A DNA stretch of 64,000 nucleotides, from positions 434,001-498,000 of the forward strand of contig NZ_JBJHZZ010000001.1 of NCBI RefSeq assembly GCF_045310675.1. The letters are read 5' to 3'. How positions within the stretch are numbered: position 1 is the stretch's first letter; each line of letters begins with the position of its first letter. This document shows, one piece after another, positions 62,412-64,000 of the stretch. Both the position numbers and the translations under genes were made by a program. Below the pieces are notes generated by a model that saw only the letters and a program-made list of their open reading frames with translations, made no database searches and had not been told where the DNA came from. Source of the DNA: Clostridium_AT stratigraminis. GTDB taxonomy: Bacteria; Bacillota; Clostridia; Clostridiales; Clostridiaceae.

Positions 62412-63125
62412 TCATGAATTTATTAAAAATGAATAATTTTTTTCAATATAGGTTAGTATTTTGTCTGCTATGATTTTATGACCCTTTTCATTTGGATGAA
62501 TCCCATCCTTACATAAATATGTTGTATAATTATCCGTATTTAAAAAGCTGCTGCGTACGTCAATAAGATTTGTCTTTGTTTCCTTAGCCAAGTTAATTAT
62601 TGCAGTATTATAGCTTTCATGCCAAGAGTAAATTTTATTTACGCTGCCAAGCCAAGTAAGTATGTTTTTAGCATATACATCGCTTTTCTTGCTAATCCAT
62701 TTATAATATTTTTCAGGATCTAAAGGCGGTAGTGTCATTAAAACAGGAACTATTTTTTTTGCATTTAGATTTTCTATAATATTTTTTAAGGTATTTTCAA
62801 AAACAGCTAAATTTGTATTTGGTTCATGTGAAGTATAAGGACTGTCAGCTACTTCTTCCCAATTAAAATCGCAGTCATTTCCGCCAAATTCTATAATTAC
62901 TATATCCGGAGTAGTTTTAGTTAAATCCTCGTATAGCCTTTTGGAGCCTTTAATTATTGTGCTGCCAAATTTCCCTGCATTATTTACTACTCCCTTTAAC
63001 TTTTCTCCAACTATATTACAAAAGCTATTTTTAATAATTACATATCTGCCTTTATCCTCGTCGTAAATAACACCTTTAGAAATGGAATCTCCTAATAAGG
63101 TAATATTGTATTTTTCTTTAACCAT
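62412..63125 (-). CDS. SGNH/GDSL-family hydrolase
   Basis: A 237-aa esterase or lipase-like hydrolase: block I ITLLGDSISKG (catalytic Ser about residue 14), block III EFGGNDCDFNW (Gly-x-Asn-Asp), block V DGIHPNEKGHKI (catalytic Asp and His, about residues 211-214). ATG 63125 is preferred because aaggatggtga lies 5 bases upstream; ATG 63137 has its RBS too close. No signal peptide, so a cytoplasmic esterase is likely; substrate unknown. Confidence 0.87.
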   Translation of the reverse strand: MVKEKYNITLLGDSISKGVIYDEDKGRYVIIKNSFCNIVGEKLKGVVNNAGKFGSTIIKGSKRLYEDLTKTTPDIVIIEFGGNDCDFNWEEVADSPYTSHEPNTNLAVFENTLKNIIENLNAKKIVPVLMTLPPLDPEKYYKWISKKSDVYAKNILTWLGSVNKIYSWHESYNTAIINLAKETKTNLIDVRSSFLNTDNYTTYLCKDGIHPNEKGHKIIADKILTYIEKNYSFLINS

Positions 63126-63196
63126 TTTATTCACCATCCTTGCTTATAAAAAATATATTGACAATTATTTTAGTAATATTTATTAAGATAGTTATG

Positions 63197-63231
63197 TAAC
63201 GATACATAGTTTTAAAAACTATATTACGTTA
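63197..63231. promoter_or_regulatory. 35-bp palindrome upstream of the SGNH hydrolase
   Basis: TAACG-N4-ATAGTTTT-A-AAAACTAT-N4-CGTTA is symmetric over 35 bp. It lies about 70 bp upstream of the hydrolase start and may be an operator or a cruciform-forming site. Confidence 0.45.
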
Positions 63232-63298
63232 TATTATTATTTTAGTATATATAGTTTAATATATCAAGAGCATATTAAAAAATTTTTTATAAAAAAGA

Positions 63299-63326
63299 GG
63301 CTATCAAATTAATATAATTTGATAGC
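63299..63326 (-). terminator. Intrinsic terminator for the minus-strand small ORF
   Basis: GGCTATCAAATT and AATTTGATAGCC form a 12-bp stem; on the minus strand it is followed by TCTTTTTT. It lies 8 bp after the ORF ending at 63335. Confidence 0.8.
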
Positions 63327-63334
63327 CAGCATAA

Positions 63335-63520
63335 TTATCTATTATGGATTTTTTCAGGGTACATATCATGGTAGAAAAATCTTTTTTCTGCAAGCTGAGT
63401 CCATTTTGTATTTTCTTTCCCATAATTGCAATATGGATCTATTCTAATAATTATGTCTACTGATAAACCTCCAAGCATGTCAGGAATACCAAACCCACCC
63501 ATCAGAATATTTCTAAGCAT
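63335..63520 (-). CDS. Hypothetical small protein, 61 aa
   Basis: The product has a Gly-rich hydrophobic start (MLRNILMGGFGIPDMLGG) and an aromatic, charged C-terminus (YCNYGKENTKWTQLAEKRFFYHDMYPEK). I do not recognise it. The only support is the intrinsic terminator placed exactly behind it on the same strand; the RBS is weak, and a start at the internal Met7 is possible. Confidence 0.4.
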   Translation of the reverse strand: MLRNILMGGFGIPDMLGGLSVDIIIRIDPYCNYGKENTKWTQLAEKRFFYHDMYPEKIHNR

Positions 63521-63671
63521 ATTGCTTAAGCCTAATGGTAAAATGGCTGTGGTTTACTACAAGTATTATATTTGATAAAATTAAAAATGAATATATGAAA
63601 AATTTAAATAGAAGATAAATTTCTAATTTAATGTAACAATGAAAATAATAAGAAAGAAATAGGTGAAACAA

Positions 63672-64000
63672 ATGAAAATTCTTTATTACGATTGCTTTTC
63701 CGGAATAAGTGGAGATATGAATTTAGGCGCATTAATAGATTTAGGAGTAAATAAGGATTATATTATAAATGAACTTTCTAAATTAAATATATCTGGATAT
63801 AAAATTGAAGTTTCCATAGATAATAGGAAAGGTATTACAGGAACAAGGGTAGATGTGATGCTTGATATTGAAGAAGCACATCACCATCATGAACATAGAA
63901 ATTTAAATGATGTAGAGACTATTATTGATAAAAGTTTTTTAAGTGATAATGTAAAAAGCTTATGTAAAAAAATATTTTTAAAAGTAGCTGCAGCAGAAGC
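63672..64000 (+). CDS. larC: Nickel-pincer cofactor biosynthesis protein LarC (3' partial)
   Basis: The frame runs off the window end. The 109 visible residues, MKILYYDCFSGISGDMNLGALIDLG.. with the His-rich EEAHHHHEHRNLNDVETIID, match the N-terminal domain of LarC, which inserts nickel into the pincer nucleotide cofactor of lactate racemase. The ATG follows aggtgaaac. Other lar genes would be expected downstream, outside the window. Confidence 0.9.
   Translation, partial: MKILYYDCFSGISGDMNLGALIDLGVNKDYIINELSKLNISGYKIEVSIDNRKGITGTRVDVMLDIEEAHHHHEHRNLNDVETIIDKSFLSDNVKSLCKKIFLKVAAAE

Noticed and set aside
1..64000. tRNA or rRNA genes, phage or integrase genes, IS transposases
   Set aside because: I saw no cloverleaf-like tRNA with conserved arms, no rRNA segments and no transposase or integrase motifs.

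Overview
The window is low-GC, gene-dense DNA of a strictly anaerobic Firmicute, most likely a Clostridium. The evidence is AT-rich codon use, strong GGAGG/GGGGG ribosome sites, common TTG/GTG starts, a T-box leader, an NfnAB ferredoxin:NADP transhydrogenase, and several enzymes of the labile-selenium molybdenum hydroxylase type. The species cannot be fixed from sequence alone.

Layout. 1-4013: cobalamin salvage (partial ECF S component, cobU, btuFCD-like ABC importer). 4261-44203: a roughly 40-kb purine/urate catabolic island whose content closely parallels the E. coli xdhABC-ygeWXY-hyuA-yqeABC-ygfK-ssnA-ygfM-xdhD-guaD cluster. It holds xdhABC, an aldehyde dehydrogenase, an NCS2 permease, ygeW, ygfK, ssnA, a TetR regulator with a selenium/molybdenum cofactor operon (yqeC, yqeB, an XdhC-family gene, mogA, a MoeA-like gene, moaC, moaA), ygeY, a threonine-synthase-like enzyme, carbamate kinase, a TrpB-like PLP enzyme, dihydropyrimidinase, a fused XdhD-type hydroxylase, guanine deaminase, an AzgA-type purine permease, a chemoreceptor, a second TetR, ygeX (diaminopropionate ammonia-lyase), and a four-gene hydroxylase with a split molybdopterin subunit, as in nicotinate dehydrogenase. 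44280-48319: a HTH/periplasmic-binding-type regulator facing modABC. 48607-52598: nfnAB and a D-aminoacylase-like amidohydrolase. 52701-57683: a DUF1904 gene broken by an amber codon, a PAS-GGDEF-EAL protein, mannose-1-phosphate guanylyltransferase, a GNAT and a DUF1275 protein. 58309-61302: a T-box leader (probably Cys) in front of an internally deleted cystathionine lyase/synthase pseudogene and an intact cystine-type ABC importer. 61633-64000: a LysE exporter, an SGNH hydrolase, a small ORF and the start of larC.

How it fits together. Permeases import purines; guanine deaminase and three molybdenum hydroxylases interconvert and oxidise the ring; the ssnA/ygfK/hydA/ygeY/ygeW/arcC set would open the ring and recover carbamoyl groups as ATP; YgeX would convert 2,3-diaminopropionate to pyruvate and ammonia. 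The cofactor operon and modABC supply the metal cofactor. The strongest new observation is a shared regulatory code: eight copies of a palindrome (core ACTARTYA, full form close to GATTRACTARTYAATC) at the promoters of xdhABC, the permease, ygeW, ygeY, guaD, tetR2, ygeX and the split hydroxylase. In seven cases a -35/-10 pair with 17-bp spacing lies just upstream. This indicates one purine regulon, probably run by the paired TetR proteins. Other notable items are a moaA that appears to start with ATA, a tandem 45-bp repeat between modA and modB, and a MITE-like element upstream of hydA.
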